Assembly (NCBI GenBank): GCA_023230525.1
Contig: JALNXE010000025.1
Coordinates: forward strand, 1-50,395
Reading direction: 5' to 3'
Length of the DNA: 50,395 nucleotides
Source of the DNA: Desulfobulbaceae bacterium
Lineage (GTDB): Bacteria > Desulfobacterota > Desulfobulbia > Desulfobulbales > SURF-16
The translations under genes were made by a program, and so were the position numbers. Positions 16,503 through 25,097 of the stretch are shown piece by piece. Under the pieces are notes generated by a model. The model was not told the origin of the DNA. It was given only the letters and a program-made list of their open reading frames with translations, and searched no databases. The stretch's first letter is position 1, and each line of letters begins with the position of its first letter.

Positions 16503-16642
16503 TACCTGCCAAATTCATCCGGGAACCTAGAAAAATTGTCCTCTGGCCGGGCCAGATGAATGTTTTGCTGAACAAATTTTCTCAGTACCAGTATTTACCA
16601 GGTTCATACTCATATTTCACACTACTTCCTCAGGGAGAGCCC

Positions 16643-17989
16643 ATGAAACAGAAAAAAATTCTTCTCGATGAAAATGAAATGCCGACCCAATGGTATAACG
16701 TCATGCCGGATATTCCAAACGGCATTGATCCGCCCCTGGATCCTGAGACCAAAAAACCGATAGGACCGGAAAAACTCGCCCCCGTCTTTCCCATGGGCCT
16801 GCTCGAACAGGAGATGAGCGATAAGAGCTGGATCGACATCCCCGAGGAGGTACAGGAGATTTATCATATCTGGCGGCCCACCCCCCTGGTGCGAGCCTAT
16901 GCCCTGGAGGAAGCCCTGGGTACCAAGGCCAAGATCTACTACAAAAACGAGGGCGTTTCACCCTCCGGCAGCCACAAGACCAACAGCTCCGTGGCCCAGG
17001 CCTATTACAATAAGCGGGAAGGCGTCAAACGACTCTCCACCGAGACCGGCGCCGGCCAATGGGGCAGCGCCCTGTCCTTTGCCACCCATAAATTCGGCCT
17101 GGAATGCAAGGTGTACATGGTGCGCGTCTCCTATGACCAGAAACCGTACCGCAAGATCATGATGAACACCTATGGCGCGGAAATCGTTGCCAGCCCCAGC
17201 CCCGACACCTCCTTCGGCCGCAAGGTCCTGGAGAACATGCCGGACACCGCCGGCTCGCTGGGCATTGCCATCAGCGAGGCCCTGGAGGATGCTTCCACCC
17301 GGGAGGATACCAAGTACGCCCTGGGCTCGGTGCTGAACCACGTTATCCTGCATCAGTCCATCATCGGCCTGGAGTCCAAAAAACAGATGGCCAAGATCGG
17401 CGCCTATCCGGATGTGGTTATCGGCTGCTGCGGCGGCGGTTCCAACTATGCCGGCATGATGACCCCTTTCCTCACAGACAAACTGGAAGGGAAAAAGATC
17501 CGCTTTGTCGGCGTGGAACCGGCCTCCTGCCCCACCCTGACCCGCGGCGTCTATGCCTATGACTACGGCGATGTCGCCCGCCAGACCCCCCTGCTCTACA
17601 TGTACACCCTGGGCCATGATTTCATTCCTCCGGGCATCCATGCCGGCGGTCTGCGCTATCACGGCATGTCGCCCATCGTCTCGGCCCTGGTCCGGGAAAA
17701 GCTGATTGAACCGATCAGCGTGCACCAGCTGGAGTGTTTCGAGGCGGGCAGGCTCTTTGCCCAGACCGAGGGCATCATTCCGGCGCCGGAGACCTGTCAT
17801 GCCATCCGGGCGGCGATCATTGAGGCCACCCGTGATCTCAATGATCCCCAGACCATCCTCTTCAACTTCTCCGGCCATGGGCTTCTTGACCTGTCCAGCT
17901 ATGAAAAGTTCTACGCCGGCGAACTGCACAACTACGAGTATCCGGCAGAGGCCATCGCCGAAGCCACCAAGAATCTGCCGAAGATTTGA
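16643..17989 (+). CDS. trpB: TrpB2-type tryptophan synthase beta chain
   Basis: A 448-residue PLP enzyme that joins indole and serine to tryptophan. It belongs to the longer TrpB2 branch, recognisable by the extended N-terminus (QWYNVMPDIP...PPLDPETKKPIGPEKLAPVFP). The PLP lysine is Lys112 in GSHKTNSS; the phosphate-binding loop is GCCGGGSNYAG. It starts at the ATG at 16643 behind GGGAGA; an upstream in-frame ATG at 16556 would add 29 unlike residues. No trpA lies beside it. Isolated TrpB2 is typical and probably salvages indole or acts as serine deaminase. Confidence 0.95.
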   Translation: MKQKKILLDENEMPTQWYNVMPDIPNGIDPPLDPETKKPIGPEKLAPVFPMGLLEQEMSDKSWIDIPEEVQEIYHIWRPTPLVRAYALEEALGTKAKIYYKNEGVSPSGSHKTNSSVAQAYYNKREGVKRLSTETGAGQWGSALSFATHKFGLECKVYMVRVSYDQKPYRKIMMNTYGAEIVASPSPDTSFGRKVLENMPDTAGSLGIAISEALEDASTREDTKYALGSVLNHVILHQSIIGLESKKQMAKIGAYPDVVIGCCGGGSNYAGMMTPFLTDKLEGKKIRFVGVEPASCPTLTRGVYAYDYGDVARQTPLLYMYTLGHDFIPPGIHAGGLRYHGMSPIVSALVREKLIEPISVHQLECFEAGRLFAQTEGIIPAPETCHAIRAAIIEATRDLNDPQTILFNFSGHGLLDLSSYEKFYAGELHNYEYPAEAIAEATKNLPKI

Positions 17990-17994
17990 CAGAT

Positions 17995-19230
17995 ATGGCT
18001 GCAACCACAAACAGGGCATTGCTGCACGCGGCAATGCCCTGTTTTTTGCTGCTGCTCTTCACCCTGGCCTTTGCCGCCCCCTGCCCTGCCGGTGGGGGAA
18101 AGAAACCAATTCTGCAGCAAATCGACGGCCTGATTGCCAACGGCGGCTATCTGGCCGGCACAAACGACAGACCCCTGGCCGCCAGAAATGAAAAAACCCT
18201 TTTTGTGCCGGCAAGCACCCTGAAAATCGTCACCGCGCTCGGCAGTCTGCAGATGCTGGGCATGGATTTCCAGTTCCGCACGGAATTTTATCTGGCAGGC
18301 TCGGATGATCTGTACATCAAGGGTTATGGCGATCCCTTTCTCACCTCCGAAGAGATTGCCGTCATTCTGCGAACCCTGCAGCAGCAGGGAGTGAACACCA
18401 TCAACAATATTTTTCTCGATGCCGGCGCCTTCCAGCTTGAGCAGCAGGCGGACGGCCGCAGCGAGACCCTCAATCCCTATGACGCGGCCAACAGCGCCCT
18501 GGCCGCCAACTTCAACACCATCAACTTCCGCAAAGATACTGCCGGCATCATCACCTCGGCCGAACCGCAAACCCCTACCCTGCCCATCATGCTGCGTCTG
18601 GGCAAAAACCTGCCGCCCGGCACCCACCGGATCAATCTGACCAACGATCACCAGGATATTCTCATCCACACCGGCGAACTGTTCCGCGGCCTGCAGCAGC
18701 GGCTGGGCATCAAAGGCCAAGGGGACATTGCCGGAAAAACCGTGCCCGGCAAAGCACGGCTCATGCTGACCCACCGCTCGAGCCAGCCCCTTGAGCAAAT
18801 CATTGCCGGGCTGTTGCGCTACTCCAACAACTTTATCGCCAACCAGCTTTTTCTCAGCTGCGGGGCCAAGGAAAAAGGCTATCCCGCCACCTGGCGGAAA
18901 AGCCGGGAGGTGTTCCGCGCCTTTCTCGCCTCCCTTGGCCTGCACGAAGAACAGATCGTTATGGTGGAGGGCTCGGGCCTGTCGCGCCACGACCTGGTCA
19001 CCCCTGCCGCCATGGTGAAAATTCTGCAGGCCTTCCGGCCTTATGCCCACCTGCTGCACGAGGACAAGGGGCGGCTGATCAAGTCCGGCACTTTGACCGG
19101 CGTTTACTGCTATGCCGGCTATTTCCCCAGGGGCGCGGACAAAATTCCTTTTGTGGTGATGCTGAACCAGCCGAAAAATCTGCGTGATCAGGTTGTTAAT
19201 CTGCTTGAAAAATTAACGGTGAAACCGTAA
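17995..19230 (+). CDS. dacB: D-alanyl-D-alanine carboxypeptidase/endopeptidase (PBP4/DacB family, S13)
   Basis: 411 residues with a signal peptide (hydrophobic LLLLFTLAFAAPCPA). The three penicillin-binding signatures are visible: SxxK as STLKIV (near 69-74), SxN as YSNN (about 277-280) and KSG as KSGTLTG (about 362-368). It trims peptidoglycan cross-links in the periplasm. It is somewhat shorter than E. coli PBP4, with a small insert between the first two motifs. It starts 5 nt after the trpB stop, either at this ATG or at an overlapping TTG at 17986; cotranscription with trpB2 is likely. Confidence 0.88.
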   Translation: MAATTNRALLHAAMPCFLLLLFTLAFAAPCPAGGGKKPILQQIDGLIANGGYLAGTNDRPLAARNEKTLFVPASTLKIVTALGSLQMLGMDFQFRTEFYLAGSDDLYIKGYGDPFLTSEEIAVILRTLQQQGVNTINNIFLDAGAFQLEQQADGRSETLNPYDAANSALAANFNTINFRKDTAGIITSAEPQTPTLPIMLRLGKNLPPGTHRINLTNDHQDILIHTGELFRGLQQRLGIKGQGDIAGKTVPGKARLMLTHRSSQPLEQIIAGLLRYSNNFIANQLFLSCGAKEKGYPATWRKSREVFRAFLASLGLHEEQIVMVEGSGLSRHDLVTPAAMVKILQAFRPYAHLLHEDKGRLIKSGTLTGVYCYAGYFPRGADKIPFVVMLNQPKNLRDQVVNLLEKLTVKP

Positions 19231-19333
19231 TCTTCATTGACACAACGAATCGCTGAGAAACGGAAAGCCAGCAGCCCGCCTCCTGTCTTCTCACTTCTCA
19301 CTTTAGACTTTTGACACCATCGAGAGGATTGCC

Positions 19334-20173
19334 ATGAACTGGAAAAATTTATTTCAGCTGTCAAAGAATATGACTGCCGATGAGGCCCGCGCCTTCCTGA
19401 AGGAACACCCGGCTGACAGCTATCAGCTTCTCGATGTCCGGCAGCCCGGGGAATACGAACTCGAACATCTGCCGGGCGCCATTCTCATTCCCGTCAAGGA
19501 GCTGATGGCAAGGATTGACGAACTTGACCCCGCCAAACCGACCCTGGTGTACTGCGCCATCGGCGGGCGCAGCAAGGCCGCCAGCCAGATGCTGCAGGGC
19601 AGCAATTTCTCCGAGGTCTACAACATAAGCGGCGGGATCAAGGCATGGAACGGGTTCAAGGCCAAAGGCCAGGAAAACATGGGCCTGGAATTTTTCACCT
19701 CCGGTGAATACAAGGATGCCTTCACCATGGCCTACACCATGGAGGAAGGCCTGCAGCAGCTTTATCTCGCCTTTGCCCAAAAATGCGGCAACCCCGCGGA
19801 AAAGGATCTGCTGCTGCGGCTGGCAAGCTTTGAGGATAAACACAAGGCCAAGCTGATCGCCGACTTCAAACCGGCGGAGGCGGACATTCCCAAAGTGGAC
19901 ATGCAGAGCAATATCATGGAAGGCGGCTTCAGCCGGGAGGCGATTTTAAACCACTTCCAGCAGCATCTTTATGACCAGGAGGATATCCTGTTCCTGGCCA
20001 TGATGCTTGAAACCCAGGCCCAGGATCTCTACAGCAGAGTGGCCCGCAAAAGTGCTGACGAAAAAAGCAGGGATCTGTTCCTCCATCTGGCCCAAGAGGA
20101 AAAAATGCACCTCGGCTTTATCGCTAACGAACTGGATAAACTGCTGAGCGCCAAGGGTAAACAGCAGGGATAG
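19334..20173 (+). CDS. Rhodanese-rubrerythrin fusion protein
   Basis: 279 residues. Residues about 10-110 are a rhodanese domain (LLDVRQPGEYELEHLPGA, catalytic Cys in VYCAIGGRSKAA). Residues about 120-275 are a ferritin-like, rubrerythrin-type four-helix bundle with Glu/His pairs expected of a diiron site (FEDKHKA, ETQAQDLY, EEKMH). There is no rubredoxin domain. Sulfane-sulfur transfer linked to a peroxide- or oxygen-reducing diiron centre suggests a role in sulfur or oxidative stress in an anaerobe; this is inference. GAGAGG precedes the ATG. The protein should be cytoplasmic. Confidence 0.88.
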   Translation: MNWKNLFQLSKNMTADEARAFLKEHPADSYQLLDVRQPGEYELEHLPGAILIPVKELMARIDELDPAKPTLVYCAIGGRSKAASQMLQGSNFSEVYNISGGIKAWNGFKAKGQENMGLEFFTSGEYKDAFTMAYTMEEGLQQLYLAFAQKCGNPAEKDLLLRLASFEDKHKAKLIADFKPAEADIPKVDMQSNIMEGGFSREAILNHFQQHLYDQEDILFLAMMLETQAQDLYSRVARKSADEKSRDLFLHLAQEEKMHLGFIANELDKLLSAKGKQQG

Positions 20174-20265
20174 GCAATCCGCCTGCTGCGAGCGCATCGC
20201 TCCCGGATTTTTTGGCGGGCTTTTTTGACTTCTGCCAATAAAGATGAACTCGTAAAAAGTCTTTT

Positions 20266-20332
20266 TTCACCACGGAGCACACAGAGATCGCAGAGAAATA
20301 TTTTTTTATTACAGCTAGTTAGCTCTATGGTA
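20266..20332. repeat. MITE-like repeat, one end only
   Basis: CACCACGGAGCACACAGAG followed by an AT-rich core with TTATTACAGCTAGTTAGCTC. It aligns with the reverse complement of 4757-4834 and with the core at 4411-4496. The second terminal repeat seems lost. Confidence 0.6.
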
Positions 20333-20360
20333 ATTTTTTAGATGTTACGAGTCCATCAAT

Positions 20361-20391
20361 AAAAAGAGGGCCGGAAACGGCCCTCTTTTTT
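20361..20391. terminator. Bidirectional intrinsic terminator
   Basis: AAAAAGAGGGCCG-GAAA-CGGCCCTCTTTTTT: a 13-bp perfect stem with a GAAA tetraloop and T-tracts on both strands. It lies between the convergent rhodanese-rubrerythrin gene and the DUF6600 gene and should serve both. Confidence 0.92.
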
Positions 20392-20414
20392 CAGCTTCTT
20401 TGCCCGCAGTTTTT

Positions 20415-22967
20415 CTACCTTCTTCTCTGCGGGCACTTGGCCGGATTGAATTCGTCTTTCTGTCCGGGTCCGCACTGAGGGGAACCAGACTGCCCCTGTT
20501 CCTCCTGGCTTGGCTTCCTCTTCCCCTTTGCTGCACGGTCGCCATCATTGCCGGCGGGCTGGCGCTGCGGCTCAACCTGCTGCTGCTTTCTTTCCTCTCT
20601 CCGGGCCCGGCCTGCATCCGGGACTGACAGCTGACGCTGCGGCTCAACCTGGGCGGGCGGCCTCTCCACCTGCCTGACGCGGTTGCTATCAGGGACTGCG
20701 GGCTGGCGCTGCGGCTCAACCTGCTGCTGCTTTCTATCCTCTCTCTTGGCCCGTCCTGTATCCGGGACCGACAGCTGACGCTGCGGCTCAACCTGGGCGG
20801 GCGGCCTCTCCACCTGCCTGACGCGGTTGCTATCAGGGACTGCGGGCTGGCGCTGCGGCTCAACCTGCTGCGGCTTTCTTTCCTCTCTCTTGGCCCGTCC
20901 TGTATCCGGGACCGACAGCTGACGCTGCGGCTCAACCTGTGCGGGAGGCCTCTCCACTTTCCTGCCGCGGTTGCTATCAGGGACTGCGGGTTGGCGCTGC
21001 GGCTCAACCTGCTGCTGCTTTCTTTCCTCTCTCTTGGCCCGGCCTGTATCCGGGACTGACAGCTGTTGCTGCGGCTCAACCTGGGCGGGCGGCTTCTCCA
21101 CTTTCCTGCCGCGGCCACTATCAGGGACTACGGGCTGGAGCTGCGGCTCAACCTGCACCGGCTTCCTTTCCTCTTTCCGGCCCTGGCCATTATCAGGGGC
21201 TGCGGGTTGACCCTGCTGCTCAACCTGTATCTGTTTTCTCTCTTCTTTCCGGCCCCGGCCATTGTCAGGGGCTGTGGGCTGGCCCTGCGGCTCAACCTGC
21301 GGCTGTTTCCTTTCTTCCTTCCGGCCCCGGCCATTATCAGGGGCTGCGGGCTGGCCCTGCTGCTCAACCTGTACCTGTTTCTTTTCTTCCTTCCGGCCCC
21401 GGCCATTGTCAGGGGCTGCGGGCTGGCCCTGCTGCGGCTCAACCTGCGGCTGTTTCCTTTCTTCCTTCCGGCCCCGGCCATTATCAGGGGCTGCGGGCTG
21501 CGGCTGTCCCTCCGGCCTGAACTGCGGGAATGTGTTTTTTTGCTTGCCAGGGCTTCTCGGCGTGGAAACAGCGGTAAGCGGCAGGGCCTTGGGCGCTTTG
21601 CCCGGGTGGAGGACAGATTTATCCCTCTCTCTGATAAACTTGCGGTCCTGCTGCAACTCTTTTACCCGCACATCCCTTATCCGCGGTGGAGGAGCTTTGT
21701 CCGGCGGAATCCGCCTGTCCGAGACAAAATAGCTTTCTTTCGTCGGTTTTATATCGGGTGTACCCGGACTCATATGATTTTTGACAAATATCTTTTCCTT
21801 GATGATTTTCATATCAACATGATCATCATCCCGGAACCCCCTATCAAACCTGTCATGCCTGACCACGGTCGCGCCATTGTTGATATACACATTCTGGTAG
21901 ACCTTGGTGACGTTAACTTGTTTGATATTTACATGGGTGATGTTGACGCTGTTGCGACCGTAATCGCCCCGGCCGTAATATGTTTCACCGGGCGCCAGGG
22001 GTACCCAGGCCACATAATCCGCTGTTCTGGCCCAGCCCACATAGCCCGGCCCCCAATGAACTGAACCGTGATGAGGCGGCACCCAGAACCAGCCGACGGC
22101 CGGAGCAAAAGCCCATCTGCCGTAATGATAGGGGGCCCAGCCCCAGGGCTCGTTGGACAGCCAGACATAATCATGCCCCCGCCGGATCCATCTGCCATGC
22201 CGGTAGGGAGCCCAGTTCGGACCGACAAAGACCGTCGGGCTCCAGACATAACCGTAATCCGGGACCCGTACCCACCTGCCGCTGCGGTCCAACTCAGAAG
22301 AATAGGGGCTGAGCTCGGAGGGCAGATAAGCGCCTTCCCCTGTGTCTCTTCTCGAAAAAAGCTCATCATTCCTTCCCCGGTTCCACAGGTCCCACTCATC
22401 CGGCTGGCCGATGGGCCCAATATCGCCGTTGGTGTCCCGGCCGAGCGACACCGCCTGACCGGCGTTTACCCTGGTATTGCCGAGCTGGTTCTCTGTTTCA
22501 ACGTATCCCTTGTAACATGATACATCCGAGTACTGGTTCTGGACATCAACCCTGAAGATCGCCCGGTCAAAAGCCCTGGTTGAGGCATCAGGATCATCCA
22601 CCTGGATGACGCTGCCCTGGGGCGCATCGTAATAAACATAGGCACTGCCCTGGGAGAGATAAAACTGCGAGGAATCTTCATCCATGGAAAGGATCTGCAG
22701 CGAGGTATTGCCGTCGAGTCTAATATAGCTGCCGGAATTGAGCTGCAGTTCGGCGATGCCATCCTGGGGAACCCAGATCTGATCACCCTCAGCGATGGGG
22801 GTATTGATCGACAGGAGCCCCCACTGCCCGGCCTCAGGGGTCATGATCTGGGCATCACCTTCAAGATAACTGAGCCGCATATAGCCGCCATCGGCGTAAG
22901 CGGAAAAGGCGTAAGCCTGCACGATAATCAGCACCGCGACAATCAGCACAGCCTTTACTGTTTTCAT
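20415..22967 (-). CDS. Secreted FecR/DUF6600-domain protein with long Pro/Gln/Arg tandem repeats
   Basis: 850 residues with signal peptide (MKTVKAVLIVAVLIIVQAYA...). A FecR-like domain (about 35-150) is followed by a DUF6600-type core full of Trp/Tyr/His/Gly (about 210-340: GYVWSP, GPNWAPYRHGRW, GWAPYHYGRWAF, GWFWVPP). Residues from about 490 to the end are about 15 imperfect repeats of 23-24 residues, QPAAPDNGRGRKEERK-type then alternating PDSNR and PDTGR types. The tail is basic, disordered and low-complexity. Function unknown; an envelope or surface-matrix role is inference. The ATG at 22967 has GGAGGACGA upstream. Confidence 0.85.
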   Translation of the reverse strand: MKTVKAVLIVAVLIIVQAYAFSAYADGGYMRLSYLEGDAQIMTPEAGQWGLLSINTPIAEGDQIWVPQDGIAELQLNSGSYIRLDGNTSLQILSMDEDSSQFYLSQGSAYVYYDAPQGSVIQVDDPDASTRAFDRAIFRVDVQNQYSDVSCYKGYVETENQLGNTRVNAGQAVSLGRDTNGDIGPIGQPDEWDLWNRGRNDELFSRRDTGEGAYLPSELSPYSSELDRSGRWVRVPDYGYVWSPTVFVGPNWAPYRHGRWIRRGHDYVWLSNEPWGWAPYHYGRWAFAPAVGWFWVPPHHGSVHWGPGYVGWARTADYVAWVPLAPGETYYGRGDYGRNSVNITHVNIKQVNVTKVYQNVYINNGATVVRHDRFDRGFRDDDHVDMKIIKEKIFVKNHMSPGTPDIKPTKESYFVSDRRIPPDKAPPPRIRDVRVKELQQDRKFIRERDKSVLHPGKAPKALPLTAVSTPRSPGKQKNTFPQFRPEGQPQPAAPDNGRGRKEERKQPQVEPQQGQPAAPDNGRGRKEEKKQVQVEQQGQPAAPDNGRGRKEERKQPQVEPQGQPTAPDNGRGRKEERKQIQVEQQGQPAAPDNGQGRKEERKPVQVEPQLQPVVPDSGRGRKVEKPPAQVEPQQQLSVPDTGRAKREERKQQQVEPQRQPAVPDSNRGRKVERPPAQVEPQRQLSVPDTGRAKREERKPQQVEPQRQPAVPDSNRVRQVERPPAQVEPQRQLSVPDTGRAKREDRKQQQVEPQRQPAVPDSNRVRQVERPPAQVEPQRQLSVPDAGRARREERKQQQVEPQRQPAGNDGDRAAKGKRKPSQEEQGQSGSPQCGPGQKDEFNPAKCPQRRR
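20500..21505 (-). repeat. Coding tandem repeat array (about 70-nt units, later ones paired into 144-nt units)
   Basis: The repeat tail of the DUF6600 protein. Distal units alternate between two types (RQPAVPDSNR and RQLSVPDTGRA), so the recent duplication unit is a 48-residue pair. DNA identity between the pairs near 20680-20823 and 20824-20967 is very high, suggesting recent expansion or slippage. Confidence 0.85.
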
Positions 22968-23584
22968 TTCGTCCTCCTTGAAATTGCCTGCACAGGCGAG
23001 GTTGCCCATCAGCATGATCCCCTCTGTGTTTTCAGCGGATCAGAGTGGCAACCAGTTGGTAATCGATTAATATCCTGCAATATAATTGAAGAATGTTCTC
23101 TTCGCTTGTCTTTTCCTTTCCCAATTTGCAATGATTGATCTTCCCCATCAGCGCATATGCAAAAACAATGCAGCCATGTTCGGTCAGAGATGGGCGAACA
23201 TGGCCCCTTTTCCGTCATATTTGACTGTCTCGCCCAAAAACCCCTCGACAGCCCTACAGTGCATGATAACCTCCTGATTTATCGTCACGGAAATCCGGGG
23301 CCGAGATATTCACAAAGCCAGCATATTTCCTTTCACTTTTTCCCTGTAACGGGGTATAAATCAAACTAAGCCGTTGTAAAAAAATAACATGGCCAGAGAA
23401 ATGCGTCCCAACGGCACTCTTTTCAGTACCCCTTTGAGGGGTATAAGTAGCCGTAACGAAATTGAAAAAATGGCCAGGTTATTTCGTAACGGCCCCTAAA
23501 CGCGGCGTGACTTCCCCGCTTTCCGTGCCGCCACCCCCGTAGGTCCGTTGCGGAACACGCCGAACTTTTCCAGGGGAAAAGACC
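22968..23584. other. Divergent intergenic region between the DUF6600 and MEMO-AMMECR1 genes
   Basis: No gene recognised. It must carry both divergent promoters. Its right part (23367-23500) is an interspersed repeat. No riboswitch consensus or clear -35/-10 pair was found. Confidence 0.4.
23367..23500. repeat. Interspersed repeat ending in GTAACGGCCCCTAAA
   Basis: It starts TAAGCCGTTG, contains AAATAAC and CCGTAACGAA blocks, and ends ATTTCGTAACGG then CCCCTAAA. The last two blocks are near-inverted repeats. The same ordered blocks recur at 29652-29753, and the end alone at 11022-11047. No coding capacity. Confidence 0.55.
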
Positions 23585-25069
23585 ATGGCCATTTGCCGAT
23601 CCCTGTTCATTGCACTCACCATTTTGTCTGTCCTCGCCTCCTCCACTGATACTGCCCGGGGCAACGATTGCCGGGAACCCGTCTGGGCCGGACGCTTCTA
23701 TCCGGCCGACAGCAACGCATTGACCGCCGATCTTGCCCGGCTTTGCAACCAGGCCCGGCAGGACAGCTTTGTTAAGCCCCCCGGCCGGTTTCTGCGCGCC
23801 CTGATCCTGCCCCATGCCGGCTATATCTACTCCGGCACCACGGCCGCCCACGCCGCCCTGGTGCTGGACAAGAACCAGTTCGACAAAGTGATTCTGCTCG
23901 GACCGGATCACCGGGTCGGTTTCAAGAACGGTGCCATCAGCGATGTGAGCAGTTACCGCACCCCGCTGGGCAAGATCCCGCTCCATGCCGATGCCCGCGG
24001 GCTGCTGCGGCAGACCGAACTGTTCCGGCCGATTCCCCAGGACTATGATGCCGAGCACTCTCTTGAGGTCAACCTGCCCTTTCTCCAGTATCTGCTCGGC
24101 GGCTTCGAACTGGTGCCCATTGTACTGGGTTCGGCCCAGCCGGCCCCCATGGCCGCAGCCCTTGATCCGCTGCTTACCCCGCAAACCCTGGTGGTGGTCA
24201 GTTCGGATCTGTCGCACTACCTGCCCTATGACCTGGCCGCGGGCAAGGATAAACAGACCATCAACCAGATTCTCAAGCTGGACGGGCAGACACTGGCGGC
24301 AAGCGACAACAGCGCCTGCGGGCTGGTGCCCCTGCTGGTGCTGATCGATCTGGCCCGCCGCCACAACTGGCAGCCCTGGCTCATTTACTATGCCAACAGC
24401 GGCGACACGGCCGGCAACCGCGACAAGGTTGTCGGCTATGCCGCCATTGCCTTTTACGGAGATACCAACATGGACAAGCAACCCACCACCGCCAACGCCA
24501 TCTCTGCCGAACAGGGCAGGATTCTGCTCACTCTGGCCCGGCAGACCATCGCGCTTAAGCTCGGTCTTCCCGTGCCGGACGATGAACGGAAAAAACTGGA
24601 CAAAGAACTGCGCGATCCGGCTTTGCAGCGGGAACGGGGCACCTTTGTCACCCTGCACCGGCATGGCCAGCTGCGGGGCTGCATCGGTTCAATCGCAGCG
24701 GTGGAACCCCTGGCCGCCAACATCCGCCACAACGCGGTCAACGCCGCCTTCGGCGACCCCAGATTCCCGCCGCTGCAGAAAAAAGAATTCGCCGAGGTGG
24801 ACATCGAGGTGAGCATTCTGACCGATCCCCAACCCCTGTCCTATAACAACGGGGCGGAACTGCCGGCCAGGCTGCGGCCAAAGATTGACGGGGTCATCCT
24901 GCGGGACGGCCTGGCCAGCGCCACCTTTCTACCCCAGGTATGGGACCAGCTGCCCCGGCCGGAAGAATTCCTCAACCATCTCTGCGTGAAGGCAGGACTT
25001 CGCCCCAATGCCTGGCAGACCGGGAAACTGGAGGTTTTCACCTATCAGGTTCAATATTTCAGCGAATAA
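23585..25069 (+). CDS. amrB-amrA: MEMO1-AMMECR1 fusion of the AmmeMemoRadiSam system
   Basis: 494 residues in two parts. Residues about 30-290 are a MEMO/AmrB domain (WAGRFYPADSNAL, ILPHAGYIYSGTTAA, LLGPDHRVGFKNGA, DYDAEHSLEVNLPFLQ). Residues about 305-494 are an AMMECR1/AmrA domain (GTFVTLHRHGQLRGCIGSI, NAAFGDPRFPPLQ). The pair co-occurs with a radical SAM protein, found here at 27415. The start has an N-terminal hydrophobic segment (SLFIALTILSVLASS) that looks like a signal peptide, implying export, which is unexpected for this family. The biochemical role of the system is unresolved. The start is preceded by AGGGGA. Confidence 0.92.
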   Translation: MAICRSLFIALTILSVLASSTDTARGNDCREPVWAGRFYPADSNALTADLARLCNQARQDSFVKPPGRFLRALILPHAGYIYSGTTAAHAALVLDKNQFDKVILLGPDHRVGFKNGAISDVSSYRTPLGKIPLHADARGLLRQTELFRPIPQDYDAEHSLEVNLPFLQYLLGGFELVPIVLGSAQPAPMAAALDPLLTPQTLVVVSSDLSHYLPYDLAAGKDKQTINQILKLDGQTLAASDNSACGLVPLLVLIDLARRHNWQPWLIYYANSGDTAGNRDKVVGYAAIAFYGDTNMDKQPTTANAISAEQGRILLTLARQTIALKLGLPVPDDERKKLDKELRDPALQRERGTFVTLHRHGQLRGCIGSIAAVEPLAANIRHNAVNAAFGDPRFPPLQKKEFAEVDIEVSILTDPQPLSYNNGAELPARLRPKIDGVILRDGLASATFLPQVWDQLPRPEEFLNHLCVKAGLRPNAWQTGKLEVFTYQVQYFSE

Positions 25070-25097
25070 CAGCCAAAAAAATATCAGCCGGCTCGTC

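Noticed and set aside
16958..19059. Long minus-strand frames opposite trpB2 and dacB
   Set aside because: Both overlap enzymes with full catalytic signatures; no ribosome-binding sites or domains on the minus strand.
20500..21505. Regular repeats resembling a CRISPR array
   Set aside because: Units are contiguous, in-frame coding repeats of a secreted protein with no unique spacers and no cas genes nearby.
23423..24664. 413-codon minus-strand frame opposite MEMO-AMMECR1
   Set aside because: Shadow of a conserved two-domain protein; composition is typical of antisense frames.
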